Below are positions 13,825-36,136 of a stretch of DNA of 64,000 nt, one piece after another. Source of the DNA: Lepisosteus oculatus (taxonomy: Eukaryota; Chordata; Actinopteri; Semionotiformes; Lepisosteidae). The first letter of the stretch is position 1; the number at the start of each line of letters is the position of its first letter. The translations under genes were made by a program, and so were the position numbers. The stretch spans positions 68,323,722 to 68,387,721 of the forward strand of contig NC_090696.1 in NCBI RefSeq assembly GCF_040954835.1. Direction: 5' to 3'. Below the pieces are notes generated by a model. It did not search any database. It was given only the letters and a program-made list of their open reading frames with translations, and was not told the origin of the DNA.

Positions 13825-13972
13825 CTACATAAATGGCTGACTCTGTGCTCTGACCCCAAGCTTCTCTCCCTGTCTGTGTGTCGCATGAAGAGGTACAGTA
13901 TGTTCAAGCTGAGGTATGTGAAAAGACAAATTCATAATATAAGAAAATGTATTTGGCCATCAAAGTGATCTC
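13825..13972 (+). repeat. tRNA-derived SINE, 3' part, plus strand
   Basis: The segment from 'aaatggctgactctgtgctc' to 'atttggccatcaaagtgatc' matches the reverse complement of the repeats at 22508-22785 and 35605-35853. Shared blocks are 'tgaccccaagcttctctccc', 'tgtctgtgtgtc' and 'aagaaatgtat.tggcca.'. The tRNA-like head is missing here, so it is a 5'-truncated copy. Confidence 0.65.
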
Positions 13973-14410
13973 TTATGTCACAGCTGGCTGGGACACGGCC
14001 CTGAGCAGAACTTGCAACAACTTGAAGATCATGGAGAAGCCCAGCCAAAAACAAGACTTTAAACACTAGGACAATGCTGGCAAGAGAAAAAGTGTTCCTT
14101 TTCACTGTCCAACCTTCTTCTCTTTGACTAATAAGCCCGAAGGGGCTATGGACCTGTGCCACACCAGCTTCTCAATTGTATGTGACCTGCAATAAATAAT
14201 AAAAAGGCTGCATGAGCTAAAATCCTGCAAAAGAATGGCTTGATGGATCTTATTTTATTATCCCCGCAGAGGTGACTCACAGAGGTCTTGACCAATGAAA
14301 GATCGCTGCATTAAACTTATGTTTTTTATTCAGATTTCCCAAATTATCCACTTTGTTTTTATTTTGCTTTTCAGTGTCATACATTCATACGTCTTCCTGT
14401 CTTCTCTCTA

Positions 14411-14412
14411 TT

Positions 14413-14445
<33 letters not shown>

Positions 14446-14815
14446 TGCTTAAACTTATATAGTGTTTTTCTGGACACTCCACTCAAAGCGCTTTACAGGT
14501 AATGGGGATCCCCTCCACCACCACCAATGTGCAACATCCACCTGGATGATGCGACGGCAGCCATAGTGCGCCAGAACGCTCACCACACACCAGCTATCAG
14601 TGGGGAGGAGAGCCGAGTAATGAAGCCAATTCACAGAGGGGGATTATTACGAGGCCATGATTGGTAAGGGCCAATGGGAAATTTGGCCAGGACGCCGGGG
14701 TTACATCCCTACTCTTTTCGAGAAACGCTCTGGGATTTTTAATGACCACAGAGAGTCAGGACCTCGGTTTTACGTCTCATCCGGAGGATGTACAGACGCT
14801 ACTGTACTTTTAAAA
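14411..14815 (-). repeat. 5S-SINE body with (TAA)n tail, minus strand
   Basis: On the minus strand this reads from 'aaagtacagtagcgtctgta' through 'ccaatcatggcctcgtaata' and 'tggtggtggtggaggggatc' to 'ctgtaaagcgctttgagtgg', ending in a (TTA)n tail at 14413-14445. It is the same family as 36137-36697 and 57590-58149 but lacks the 5S-like head. The 3' end (aagcgctttgagtggagtgtccagaaaa) resembles that of L2-like LINEs, the presumed source of the retrotransposition machinery. Confidence 0.75.
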
Positions 14816-15429
14816 TGGTTGCCTGAGAACCCTCTGGTCATGAGGAATTTTAAGTAATCCAGATTGAAAACTCCAGCCAATAATTAATTTGCAAGGTCTC
14901 AGTCAGATTTTAACTAAATACCTCCGGGGGGGGCGGGGGGTCGCTACGACTACTGTCTCTGTTCCTCTGTCCTCATTTTCGTTTGTCAAAATTTAAAAAC
15001 AAAAGCACCTGCTCAGAAAGGTGTTTCCTCACAAGTATGCAAAGCAATTCCGGAAAGATGAAGCATGTGACAATGTCTTCTGTCAAGTTCATCGTCATAC
15101 TTGGAACAATTTGAAAAAAAAAACACAATGAATGAAGCTTTGTTAGAATTTCGATATTAAGTGATTGGTAAGCGTCATTACCATATTCTTCATAATAACA
15201 CGCTACAAGAAAATGTAAAAAGGATTGATCACAAAGTAGCAGTACTGGTACTGCAGGTCTCAGTGGCCCAATACGTGCCGATCCGCAATGCTCTGTAATA
15301 ATTCAGCCTCCGCGATTTTTCTTTACACGTTTCGTCCTCGTATCAGCAAGACACGTAAAAGAACTTAACTGTTACGTGTGGGTTTTTTTTAAAAAAATTC
15401 CACCTTTTTAAGATACTTTATTTGAATAA

Positions 15430-15934
15430 AAGCACCCTGTGAGAAGGAGAGCAAATATTTGCATCCCTCAGCGCCACCCAAGCCTCCAGCGCCTGCACAT
15501 CTGTATCTGTAGGACCAACGGATCTTTAATCTACGCATCAGCGGCTATGCTCAGCGTTACGAGGCCGTGCGAGACGCCACTTGCAGGTCAACAGACAGCT
15601 AAAAATACGCAGACCGGACGCTTGGGTTACTGTCGGGGCTTTTCCCACTATTTTCATGAACAGATCCGCCTGGCCGCGCAGCGCAGCCCGACGCGGCTGT
15701 AGGCGGCCGCCTGCGAGGAGGCGTCTTGCGTGAAACCCGGATCTCTCGCGTTACAGGAGTGACGTGGACGATTGTATCCAAACAAGACTGCAGCTGCGGG
15801 GTGTGCAACAGCAGCAGCAGCTGGGTCCTTTCCTGGTTTGGGGATCGCCGGTGCTGGGAAGAAAAAGTGGATTGTCTGCTAATTTTAACGACTCACCCAC
15901 CCTTCGTAGTCTCGGGCGTCACTCGTCGTTTTTC
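15430..15934 (+). promoter_or_regulatory. SMIM14: SMIM14 CpG-rich promoter and probable non-coding exon 1
   Basis: This is the first CpG-dense stretch upstream of SMIM14 coding exon 1. Examples are 'cgcagcgcagcccgacgcgg' (15677-15696) and 'aggcggccgcctgcgaggag' (15701-15720). A consensus donor, 'tttttc|gtaagt', falls at 15934/15935, so exon 1 probably ends there and splices to the acceptor before 22995. Exon 1 carries no SMIM14 residues, as in other vertebrates. Assignment rests on position and composition; a transcript would be needed to fix the start. Confidence 0.4.
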
Positions 15935-16693
15935 GTAAGTTGTCAGTTTTTCCTCGGGTATGTTTCTGTTTTGTTTTTTTCTCTCTCCCCCCTTAATCCG
16001 TCCGGGTTCATTGGAGTTCCTGGAACGAGTTTGTATCCGATGTCAGGAATGCAGATACACAAACAACACATTGTTGCAAAAGCCGGGCTTCTATTTTACT
16101 GGAGAGTGAGGAATGGTTTTGTGTTCGTACTTCCAGACTATGCATGCGCATAGAGCTGTGCTTGTTTACCTTTGTAAACGCATTCATCAAAGCTAAGAAA
16201 CACGCGTTAATCGTGATTTTTAGTTAGGAATCCGTAGTTTTAAGATTGATTGCGAACAAAGTTGTGCTTAACCATTGCAGAGATAATTATCAGCAGATTG
16301 GCTTTTTACCACGAAAATACTTCAGACGCCGGTTCCCATAATGAGCCGTCCAAAATGTAAAGTTTAAAGTTCTGTTTGTTTTCGAGGCCGTGCTACGAAG
16401 CTTAGTGCATCTGTTTTGTTAACCAACGAAAAATACTATCTTTGGCAAAAAACAAATATATTAACTCGATGTAGAATTGCGCAATTGTATTCTAAATAAT
16501 ACGTTTAGCGTCAGTAAACTATGCAGCCTTCACTAAAAATCAAGAGTTGGGTTCAGATTATTTTTTACGTGGTCATTTACACTTAAGTGGATTGTTTAAA
16601 ATGATACAAATACTGTGCGGTTATGATTTGAAGAGTATGTATACAGTAGATTTAGTTTTTATTTTTCATTGGTCTTTGAACTGTTGAAGTCGG

Positions 16694-16889
16694 CGTTGTC
16701 CAATCCTGGTTTTGGATCTCCAGTATCTCATCAGGTTTTCTTTAAAGCAGCGGCAGAACCAGGAAAATGCATTACACCTGATCCAATCAAGACGATAATG
16801 ACTGACCTACTCCAGATCCCAGCGGAGCTCAAAACCAGTATAGTACAGATACCAGCCTTCCAGGACCAGAACTGGGGACCTCCGATCTG
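16694..16889. mobile_element. Foldback (MITE-like) element, degraded
   Basis: The left end, 'gttgtccaatcctggttttg', and the reverse complement of the right end, 'gtccccagttctggtcctgg', are imperfect inverted repeats around a ~140-base centre. The same terminal motif (c.cagtcctggtcctggaggg) bounds the element at 52145-52256. There is no coding capacity, so if it is a DNA transposon it was non-autonomous. It has diverged more than the 52 kb copy. Confidence 0.4.
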
Positions 16890-19019
16890 AAGCATGTCCA
16901 AACATGAGCCAATCCAGCTAGTTTTAGAGGTTACCATTAAATCATAAATTACTAAAGATGTGGAACTATCTAATGGTGGTGGGTTAGGCAGCACGTTCAG
17001 TAGTTGAGATCATTTGGAACCAACGTTAAGGTTTCAGTCTTCAAGGAAAATAATTCAATTGTTTGGATAATGTGTTGGTTTTGAATTGTTCCTAGTCCTT
17101 ACACATCTGTAATATCAGATGCCCTTTATGGTTTACTGGATATGTACTCTCCAGAACAATATTGGAAACTCCTTTGAAGTCTCTGGTCCAGAGCTTTCAT
17201 GTTTATGTTTAATGAAATGGACATGTTGCATTTGTTAATGGACAAAATTTCCAGTACCAAAAAAATCATGAACATCCTCAAAATCATAACTGGACACTGC
17301 GGTCAAAAAAGGCTGGTAACCCTTACCTTTCTCCAAGTCTTGACATTGTAGCTGAGGGTCTCACTTCATCTTAGCCCTCGATTACTGAAGTCTATTAATG
17401 TCCTCATGTACTGGATGTCGTTTTAAAAAGCCCTTCAGGCTCCACGAGCTTTAAGCAGAAAGCTAAGTGGCCTCTTTTCAGTGGGTTAGTAAACAATTTG
17501 AAGAACAAGACCAATTGGATAAGAAACATGTCAACAGGAAAATCACTTTTTTTGTGCAACAAAACCGCTGGGGAGTTCAGTGCTGTTGAAATCCCAAAAG
17601 GCCGATGTAGGCATCACAGCTTGGGTTTTCGGGTAAAATGTGAAGTATTCTACCTCAGTTGCACTGTTTTTCTTGGTTTCCTGAGCCGAGTGGTCTGGGC
17701 AAACATAAATGTGTGCCTACATTTTCTTAGCTGTAGCTGAACAAGGATATTTTTTTAACCCTGTAGGACTATTGGGGAAAAATGCTGCAAAAATATGAGA
17801 TAAAATGATTTTTGTTCTGGATCATCAACTAAACGTCAGTCGATGACCCAAGTTTTTTTTCCCCACCTCACAGTACTGTTCCTTTACGGTTTACAACAGA
17901 GTGCAATGATCTTAACCTCATTGAATTGCTTTGTCCTGCATGGACAAAAAAGCAGTTATACAGAAGTCGCGCCCCCACCTTTCTTTAAAAAATAATTCTC
18001 ATAGGAAGGCAATTAACTATTGGGTGCTGGAAGATTCATTTTTCCCGTATCCAGCCACAGAGTTCATGCACAGCCCCACAGTTATAATCAAACACATTTT
18101 AACTGAAGGGAAAAAAAGTAGGGCGTTAGTTTGCAGGTGACCCTTCTACTCACTCAAGGTCCCTTCACGTTGTTTCTGTTTTAATGACATGGTGCAAATC
18201 AAGATTTTATACCGCTTTTGAAATGCAGTATAAAATCCCACTGAAAGTTGTTTCAAAGGAGAAATTAATTTGGACAAATTCTGAGGCACGTAATGCATTT
18301 CTTGTTTTGAAGAGAATGTCCTGGAAGAGAGATGGCTCAGGCTGAGCTTTGTTCATGCAGTGAAACCAGCGGGGAGCAGTGAAATATATGAACATTCAGT
18401 AATACTGACTGAAACAGAGTAAGATGTTCATAGCGCTCACCCGCTGATCAAAATGGCGTTATTCTAAAGGCAGAGTCTTAAGACTTATTTGGTTTGGAGG
18501 TGAGTTTCAGTTTTTATTGTCTCTTGTCAAAACTGCCAAGAGAGAAGAGAAAGTTTCTCCGAAAAGAGTTGGCTGAGTGAAAGACAGGTTCGGGGAAACT
18601 GAGCCAGTCAGGCATGGGGTGCAGCTGAGCTGTGGCGGAAATGAGGCCTTGTCTCCCACTGCTCTGTAATATTGTAGCTTTTGTTTAGGAGAAATGGCTA
18701 ACGTTCCCAGACAACAGTTAAACTTGAAACTGCTGAAAAGCTCTTTGTAATGCAGTCAAGATAATGTGTCCATTATTATTAACTGGAATGCTCTAGTTTT
18801 TCAGTATGGTCTCAATAGGGAGCATTTTGAAGGGCCTGGGCAGGCCAGGTAGTTGAAGCACAGCTCCGATATTTTTGGGGTTCGTATTCAATCCTGAGTC
18901 CCTCTGAGGAAAGAAGATGGGCACTCCAACATACTGTTTGCCTGTCACTCTAGTCTCTTCTCCATGGTCTGAACAGGTTAATGGCTGGTCATATGTTACA
19001 CAAGTAAATAACATTTACA

Positions 19020-19325
19020 GTTAGCATCGCTGCCTTGCCACACTGGAGCTCTGGGTTCAATTCCTGGGGTGCTATCTGCTTGGAGTTTGTATGTTCTCCC
19101 CGTGTGCCTGTGGGTTTCTGCCAGGTGATCTGAGTTGGCTTCTGGGAAAATTGGCCCTGGAGATTGAATGTGTATGTTTGTGTCTTTGTGTCTGCCCTGC
19201 AATGGATTGGTGTCCCGTCCAGGATGGGTCCAGCCTTATGCCTGTTGCTTGCTGGGGTAGGCTCTGGCTCTCCCAGGACGCTGTATTGTGTAAAGTGGTT
19301 AGAAAACAGACGGATGGGTTCCTGT
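19020..19325 (+). repeat. tRNA-derived SINE (second family), plus strand
   Basis: The order of motifs is 'ttagcatcgctgccttgcca', 'tgggttcaattcctgg' (box-B-like), 'gtatgttctccccgtgtgcc', 'gtgggtttctgccaggtgat', 'ccctgcaatggattggtgtc', 'ccgtccaggatgggtccagc', 'aagtggttagaaaacagacg'. This is the widespread vertebrate tRNA-SINE whose unit runs from 'gctaaccactg' and 'tttggactgtggg' to 'gatggactggcg' on the other strand. Other copies here are 32071-32356 (-), 35428-35592 (-) and 48981-49170 (+). Confidence 0.75.
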
Positions 19326-22300
19326 AACAAATATGTGCGCTGTTGCAAATATTAGAAGCGCCATCGTCCATTCGACAGCTTTAGAGAAGGTTTGTGTACC
19401 TGAAAGAAATAGAGAATGAGCAGCATTATAGTAAAGATGGTTACACTGAGAGATCGTGGCACTGAATCTGGACTGTTTGCAGTTTGTCACATTTATTTGA
19501 ATATTTTTCTGTTACTTTAGGGTGTTTTGTGTGCTGCTCTTAAATCACTTGCCTGACCTTCCATTTCCTTTATGAAAGCGATCAATATTAAAAGTAAAGT
19601 AATAAACACTTTAGAAATATTATATACTGAAAAGCATGTGTGTGTTGTATTTGGTCAAATTTAAGATTTGTTTATTAGCTTTTTGGACAAAGAGCTAGGC
19701 GTTCAAACTAATAAATGTCAAGAATAAGTACCTCAAGAACCCATGTGTAAAGCTGTATACCTAGAAAGGCTGCTGCCATCCCGTATCTCCACCTTGCATC
19801 CAGACACCTGCTGTGTTTTGCTGTTTAGCCAACGTATGATTTAGAGTCTCTGTTCTTCACAGCGTCCCTGCCAAGGCATGTAATTTTCTTCAGCTGCGCG
19901 TGAAATGCCCTGCTCACCCATCTGCTGAGTAATAGATACCACGTACTTCTTCAAACTGGAAACACTCCCTGGGGTCTTCAGGAAAGTATTCACAATCTGG
20001 TGGCTTCCTCCTCTTCAGATTTTTCTCTCACTGTTTCTTTTTTGTTTTCTGTTCTTTATGGGGTCACTTTCTCCCCCGCCCCCCTCCCCCCCCCACTTAC
20101 AGTGTGTATCCCCTCCCCCTCTCATTTTACTGGCTCTTTAAGATTGTGTGTACAGTTTCCTACTTGGGCCATGACTGCCTATTCCACTAATTTGCCAGGC
20201 AATCCATCTAATTCATCTGCTGTGCTGTGGGTAGCTTGTGCTAAACGTGGAGCTCAGGGCAGATTGGATAACAATAGTATTTTTTCCTTATAAGAAATGA
20301 TTTCATTCCTTGCTATATGGCTGGAATCTGTTCCCACCCTCATAAATGCAGTTTCTGTCCTGAGGGTGTTGTTTTCCTGGCGAGAGACTGAATCTGAATC
20401 TGTATCTGAACGGCAGTAGAGTGTCAGAAGTTTCGGTCCTTTGCTAGCTCTCAAAGTAAACAGGCCCTCAGCCTGGGAGTGTGATGGAGCCCCAGCAACG
20501 AGAAACTTTAGGCCCATTGGTCTGTGCCTCACCACTGGAGAGGGGCTTCATTATCTTTAACTAGCTTTTCTCCAGAGGGTAGCAAATCCTGCCGTCTCTT
20601 TGCAGATACTTGCGATTCGGTGTTTTAGTTCCGATTGTACAGTACCTTCCTCTGTCTCTTCCCGACTACCCCACTTACTGTTTTCCTTAAAGCTCACCTT
20701 AATGGAAGGAAGCCAATCAGCAGCAGAGTGCAGGTCATATGCCCCTCCGCGTCTGTGTCCTCACCTCACAAAGCTCTTTTCCTTTGACTTCTGCCATTTT
20801 TCTTTGCGGATCAATCAGGCACCTGTGCTACAAGTATTCTTTCAGTCTGTGTTATGACGGCACCTCTCCCTGCCTGGATTCGATCCTGGTTGCTCACAGG
20901 CTTCAACCCTGCACACAGCAGCACTCCCTATACAACAGATAGCTCCACCAAACCAAAAGACTGCTTCTGTTTCACTGTCCACAAATCTGAGAGGGGTGAC
21001 ATTACTTCTGTGGCTTGCCCAGTGCCCTGAGCCCTGTTACAGTTGCTCTGTGATGAGGACCTTTGGTTACTGTGTGTAAATTGCTAGCTCCAGAAACACT
21101 CTTCAGATGAATTTGTTCTTTGAGACTGAGCATCAGATGTTGATTAATGTTAAAACGCGGAACAGAAAACTGAATTCGTCTGGTGGCTTTTCATCGGCTG
21201 ATCTTGTTGGGGGCTGGACAGGGATGTGCCTGATAATTTGTCTGAAGGCACATCAGCTCTCTCAGCTGACTTTTCACTGGATTGTGCGTGTGGAGAGACT
21301 TGATCAAGTGTCCAGCAATGCTGAGAGGCACATATTGGTACTTTCATTTGTTTTTGCATGTTTTGGGGATTGGAGAACTCGCGTGTACCATTCAAATGCT
21401 TCCTACTGTATCTGTTTTCGCTTTTTTTATAGCATTTGGCAGCATGTTATAAAAGTTGTGCATATGCTTTACATCCTTTTTTTTCCCACAGATTATTCAG
21501 TTATATTTATTCACTGTCCTGTTTTAATGCATTACAAATAATTGTGTAGAGGCTAATTGACAATAAGTCCACCACTGGGCTTCAGTTCCTGCAGTTCTAA
21601 ACATTCCATTAAAAAGTGTTTAGCTTAATCAGCTTTGTTGTTATGGCTTAACACTGTGGAGGGGGAAGAACTTAAAAAAAACCTTTCTCTCTGAAATGAG
21701 ACTACAGTGAAATGCGGTCATGACAGTTTCAGGATTAAAACTGTTTACTTTGAAAAGTAAAAAAGATCATTGGATCGTTATCACTCTTCCTTCCCATCAC
21801 ACCAGTGAAACTATTAAAAGCTGCATCATTCTGAAACAGGGAACATTAAAAGCTTTGGTTTTGTTTCTGTGCTTAAAAAAAGTACAGAGGAAGAAGAATC
21901 CTTATTTTTTAAACCAAAAAAAGGTTAGGAAAACAATTCATAAAAGCACCAGAAAGCATGGAAACAAAGGTGACAAAAATAGTACTATAGAACTAACTTA
22001 CACAATATAATGAAACGGTGATGAAATCTGTGGAAATGAACAGGTATTAGTGAGATGCATTTTGTTACCTGGGATAGAATGAATATTTAACCAAATATGT
22101 AAATTCTTGTGTTAAGTGATATCAGCTCTTGTTAGCAACAAGGGTCTGTAGTTGCAAGCTTTATTTTCTAAAATGTTTTGCTTTCCTACTTTGCCTGTAG
22201 ATCCTTGCACAAATGACTTTATAAAAGTAAGCCTTAGTACCTAAAAAACAAAGTCTGCAATGCAGTTCATGCACTAATATAAATAATTCAGAATATACTC

Positions 22301-22507
22301 AAGTGATCCTCAAGACACTATAATTTAATTTATATTATATATAGTATCTATAAATTGTAAACTATAGTTTATAGGAACCCATCTGACAATAGGAATCGTG
22401 CTTAGGGTATGCAGTTGCCTAAACAAAGGGATTGATTACAAAATACTGTACTGAAAGGTTCTGCATAAAGCTGTTGTTAATTATTTTCTCTTATGCAAAA
22501 AATTAAA

Positions 22508-22785
22508 TGATCACTTAACTTTATTGGCCATATACAATTTCTTGCATTAGGACTTTGTCTTTTTGCATACCCCAACTTGCTCTCCATGAGACACACAGAC
22601 AGGGAGAGAAGCTTGGGGTCAGAGCGCAGGGTCAGCCATTTATATGGCGCCCCTGGAGCACTTGGGGCTAAGGGCCTTGCTTGGGGCACCAACGGAGTAG
22701 GATTCCTCTGCCAGCAGCAGGATACAAACCGGAAACCTTCCAGCCACAAGCGCAGATCCTTAGCCACAGAGCCACTGCACCGCCC
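22508..22785 (-). repeat. tRNA-derived SINE (first family), nearly full length, minus strand
   Basis: On the minus strand it begins 'gggcggtgcagtggctctgt' with a box-A-like 'tggctctgtgg'. A box-B-like 'ggtttgtatcc' follows about 45 bases on, then 'gcccttagccccaagtgctc' and the body ending 'tatatggccaataaag'. Both pol III promoter boxes are recognisable. It lies only ~210 bases upstream of SMIM14 coding exon 1. It matches 35605-35853 (-) closely. Confidence 0.75.
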
Positions 22786-22856
22786 AAATGTAGAATGGAG
22801 CTGCGTGTGACCTCCACAATGAAACCTATCTTTCTTGCTTTAGGTATTTGAAGACC

Positions 22857-22940
22857 AAAAGCCTCAAAGAGCAAAGTCAAAATCGAATTCCAGAGCTTGT
22901 AAAACCTCAAAGAACAAAGTCAAAATCGAATTCCAGACCT
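22857..22940 (+). repeat. 43-base direct tandem duplication
   Basis: Two adjacent units start at 22862 and 22905. Their first 32 bases differ at one position: 'cctcaaagagcaaagtcaaa' versus 'cctcaaagaacaaagtcaaa', both followed by 'atcgaattccag'. The pair sits 54 bases upstream of the SMIM14 exon 2 acceptor, so it may overlap the branch-point region. Confidence 0.85.
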
Positions 22941-22965
22941 GTTACCTGTTTCTGATCTTGGGTAA

Positions 22966-32684
<9,719 letters not shown>

Positions 32685-33600
32685 ACCTGCCTCGGAGCGG
32701 GTTTCGGCAGCCAAGGATTCCTACGACCAAACCAGCTACTGTGACCTGGACGAGCCTTGGGAATGTTTTCGTCTCCATCGGGCCCATTTGGTGTTTTGTT
32801 TCTTTTCTCATCCTAGTCCTGTCCTCAGCCGGCCATTTTCTCGCCTCTCCTTCCCTCTTTCGGGCCGGCACACCTGCAGAGGGCCGTGATAACTGGGGGG
32901 GTTGGCAGTTGGGCAGGGGGGGTGAGGATATTTGATTGGACGGCGTGAGGGCAGGTGCCCCTTCATTTTGGTGTGTTGAGCCCCCCCCCGTCAACCCGTT
33001 TGAAACTCGGCAAGGCAATGTCCAACGTGTTTTTGCCCATTATTTTGTCAAATCAAAATGTAGAAATTGGAAAGCTGAGATATAGAAAGAGGCATGGAAA
33101 CTAAGAAATGTATCCAGTACTTCCTCACTGTAGTACCACCAAATTTGTTTGGTTGTGTTGCCAGTTTTAGGTCTCATGTGAGTCTGCACCAATATCTCAA
33201 CATTCCTCTTTATTTTGCCTCCTTTGTATTATAATCCTGATTTCTACCAGACACTCACATTGCCAGTTTAAGTGCCAGACTTGGAGGAAGAAGTAGGGAG
33301 GACAGTGCCATTTTCAGTTAAATTTTGTGAAAACTCACTGGAGTTCACTTACAGAAAAAAATACTTTAAGAAACTGTAACAGGAGTGTGTAACCCCACCA
33401 ACACCAAAAGAAAAATGTGCTGATTTACATTTAGCTGTGAGCAGGCTTACATTGCTCACAGTTCAGTTACTGAATAACTTGCCAAGTCTCCCAGTACAGA
33501 CCTGTCACTACAAATCACAGGCATGTAAACACCCTGCCCCCACAGCCCCTACCAGCTCTGGATGTGCTTAGAAGAAAGACTTCCTTGAGGCTTTAATAAA
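32685..33600 (+). other. SMIM14: SMIM14 3' UTR (likely extent)
   Basis: This follows the TAG at 32682-32684. A canonical AATAAA at 33595-33600 is the first clear poly(A) signal, with another at about 33650. The segment contains a G-rich run (32895-32927) and a C9 tract (32981-32989). The true 3' end may lie further right, since SMIM14 3' UTRs are often long. Confidence 0.45.
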
Positions 33601-35427
33601 CCCATATAATATAATTACAGAATTTCTTCTTAAGGTCTTTTTTTGTGAATAAATGGCTGTACTCGGGTGCTAACGATAAAGCTCCTGTTAAAAACCCAAA
33701 GCATATGTGTTGTCAGGGGGCTCTAATATCCATATCTGATGATGGAATTGAAGGAGGGAGATGTTTATTCAGCTTGCCTCCAAGTCAAATTCTGATCTTC
33801 CTGCGGCACGCTTCTTTTTTTTTTTAGCCATATTTTAGCAGCCGTTCTGTTTTCAGACCTGCTCCTCCCTAAGAGACACAGCTGTGGGGAAGAGAGTCTG
33901 AGGTGTTGTGGGTACTAAATCCTTCTGACAGGAAGATCTCAGTACAAAGCACAGTGTGACCGGCGCAGAGCCTCCACTGCCATCTCAAAAGACACTGAGG
34001 GGGAAACATCGGGCTTTTTTAGTGCCTTCTCTTCACTTCCCAGAAAAAAAACAGTGGTTAGTTACCCAACGGAGATCATAATGCTGTCATTATGGAGTGC
34101 AACTTACTGGATTCCCTTCTGATTTGTGTGTCTCCACTCTATCTATGGTGTATAAATAGGCCCATAACTCAAGCAGGTCATTTCTTTTATGTTATTGTCA
34201 AAGTTGTAAGGGCCTATCGCCTGGCATCTTTGTCTTCACAGATTGAGCCTTAAGAACAGTAACAAAATTTGCCAAAGTCAAAATCAAACAAATGTATTTT
34301 CTTAGGCCCTAGTTCTTAAAGAGTGACTCGAGGGACAAATATATTTCGTTTGCGTATTGTCTCGGTGTGCACCACCCATCTGCCAATCCATGAAACCCCC
34401 TCTCTTCCCCCTCCCCTCAATTCACGTGCCATTTCTATTTTCATTAGTCTTTCACTTGCTAAAATGGTGGTGCGAATTTGGGTTCGCTGAGAACGTTAGT
34501 ACACAGCCACCTCTCTGTACTTCAGCAGCGTTACATGTGTTCTTAGTCTCTTTAAAAACTCGCGCCAGACATGGAGTGGGCATGTTTGGTCACTGCACTC
34601 TTTTCCACCCTTGGGTAGAGCTTAATTTTTTTGCATGATCTCCATTGCATTATGTAGCACTTTTGATGACCAGTGCAATAGGATAAACTTTGTAGGACGT
34701 ACTTCTGTTGGTTCCATGTTGGGCCGATAGTTATCCCGCTCTGAAAAGAGAGTGGGATGTTGTACTTAGTTCCCGATCACGAATGTTTATCCTTGCAGGA
34801 TATGGTTGGACAACATTTACCCTTCCTTAATTTACTCGAGCACTTAGAATAATTACAGCCAAGGTCCTTATCTCTCAGCTGGGTGGAAACCCTTTGCGCT
34901 TGTTGTTTGCAAGTTTCCAGTCTTAACCATTTTGCCAGTTGAGATCTTCATGGAGTGAGATTAATGAAAGGTGAGAGAAACATTTCTCGACTAGTTTTAC
35001 AGGGGGGAAAAGTTGGTTCATGATCTTCATTTTGTTCTTATTAAAAATGAAGGGATTGTAAATATGCCAAATTTGTGGATGTTTTATTTTCTGTCTGTAG
35101 TGTCATTTGTGGCATTATCTAACACTGTAACTTGGTTGTAATATTGAGATAAAGGGCTTACACTATGCACTTTCTTAACTATTAAATAAATGAGTAGCTC
35201 ACTGCTATACAGTCTGGTTAAATATCAGTGTGTCTGTGTGCATCTCTGCAGAGCTGTGAATTGAATAGTACTAAATCACTGTTAAAGCTTGATTCTGGTA
35301 CCACCGACAGGGGGCGATTAAGATCAGTGTCTGTACCTGGAAAGGCGGGCTCTGTGTATCAAGCTGTCAGCTGTCAAAGGTCTGTGACTGTTTAGCCCTC
35401 TGGTGTCTCAGTCAAAGTCACACAATC

Positions 35428-35592
35428 ACACCAGCCTCAATTTTCCCAATACCCAGTTAACCTACCAGTAGGTCTGTGGACTGTGGAAGGAAACCAGAGC
35501 CCCCAGAGAAAACCCATACAAACACATGGAGAAATGACAAACTCCAGCCAGAGCACACTGGAAATTGAACCCAGGGCCCCAGAGCTATGGAA
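35428..35592 (-). repeat. tRNA-derived SINE (second family), fragment
   Basis: Contains 'acccagttaacctaccagta', 'ggactgtggaaggaaaccag', 'aaacacatggagaaatgaca' and 'attgaacccagggccccaga', the antisense of the box-B region. It stops just before the tRNA-SINE that starts at 35605. Confidence 0.65.
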
Positions 35593-35604
35593 CAGGAAGA
35601 TAAG

Positions 35605-35853
35605 ATCACTTTGTTGGCCATATACAATTTCTTGTATTAGGAATTTGTCTTTTCACATTCCCCAACTTGCTCACCATGAGACACACAGACAGGGAGAGAA
35701 GCTGGGGGTCAGAGCGCTGGCTCAGCCACCCCTGGAGCAGTTGGGGTTAAGGGCCTTGCTCAGGGGCCCACCGGAGTAGGATTTCTCTGCCACCCACGGG
35801 ATACGAACCAGCAACCTTCCAGATCCTTAGCCACAGAGCCAGCACACTGCCCT
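35605..35853 (-). repeat. tRNA-derived SINE (first family), minus strand
   Basis: It matches 22508-22785 over its length: 'ttggccatatacaatttctt', 'gagacacacagacagggaga', 'ggttaagggccttgctcagg', 'gatccttagccacagagcca'. About 20 bases of the tRNA-like head are deleted between 'aaccttcc' and 'agatcc' compared with the 22.5 kb copy. Confidence 0.75.
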
Positions 35854-36136
35854 TATGATGCCCTGTTGGCCAATCATCTATGCTTCAAATCAAGAAATTG
35901 TAGAAATTGTCATCACTTTACATTTTTGTTCTGGGAAACTAAATGCATTCTGGGGTCAAAGGAGCTAAACCTTTTCATTCTGAACAGAGAAGATTATGAG
36001 GTGAACTGATTCAAAATATTCAAGATCCACCCAGACTGGGGCAAAGGAGAATCAAAAGAGACTTCCCCAGACCCCACACTGAAACACGAATCAAGGAAGA
36101 TGAGTGGAAAATGACAGGAAGTGTATTCCTTATACA

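Larger units (their letters stand above)
11021..15430. other. UBE2K-SMIM14 intergenic spacer
   Basis: No coding exon is recognisable. The spacer contains three SINE fragments (about 11530-11692, 13825-13972 and 14411-14815), a (TAA)n run at 14413-14445 and a G-rich run at 14926-14940. The remainder is AT-rich unique-looking sequence. Open frames here (for example 11266-11463 and 12353-12598) lack any family resemblance. Confidence 0.6.

Noticed and set aside
19072-19371. Overlapping open frames on both strands
   Set aside because: They lie entirely inside a tRNA-derived SINE; the apparent proteins are translations of the repeat.
22720-22785. Functional tRNA gene on the minus strand
   Set aside because: Box-A-like and box-B-like sequences are present, but no cloverleaf can be drawn with proper anticodon and acceptor stems. 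It is the head of a SINE.
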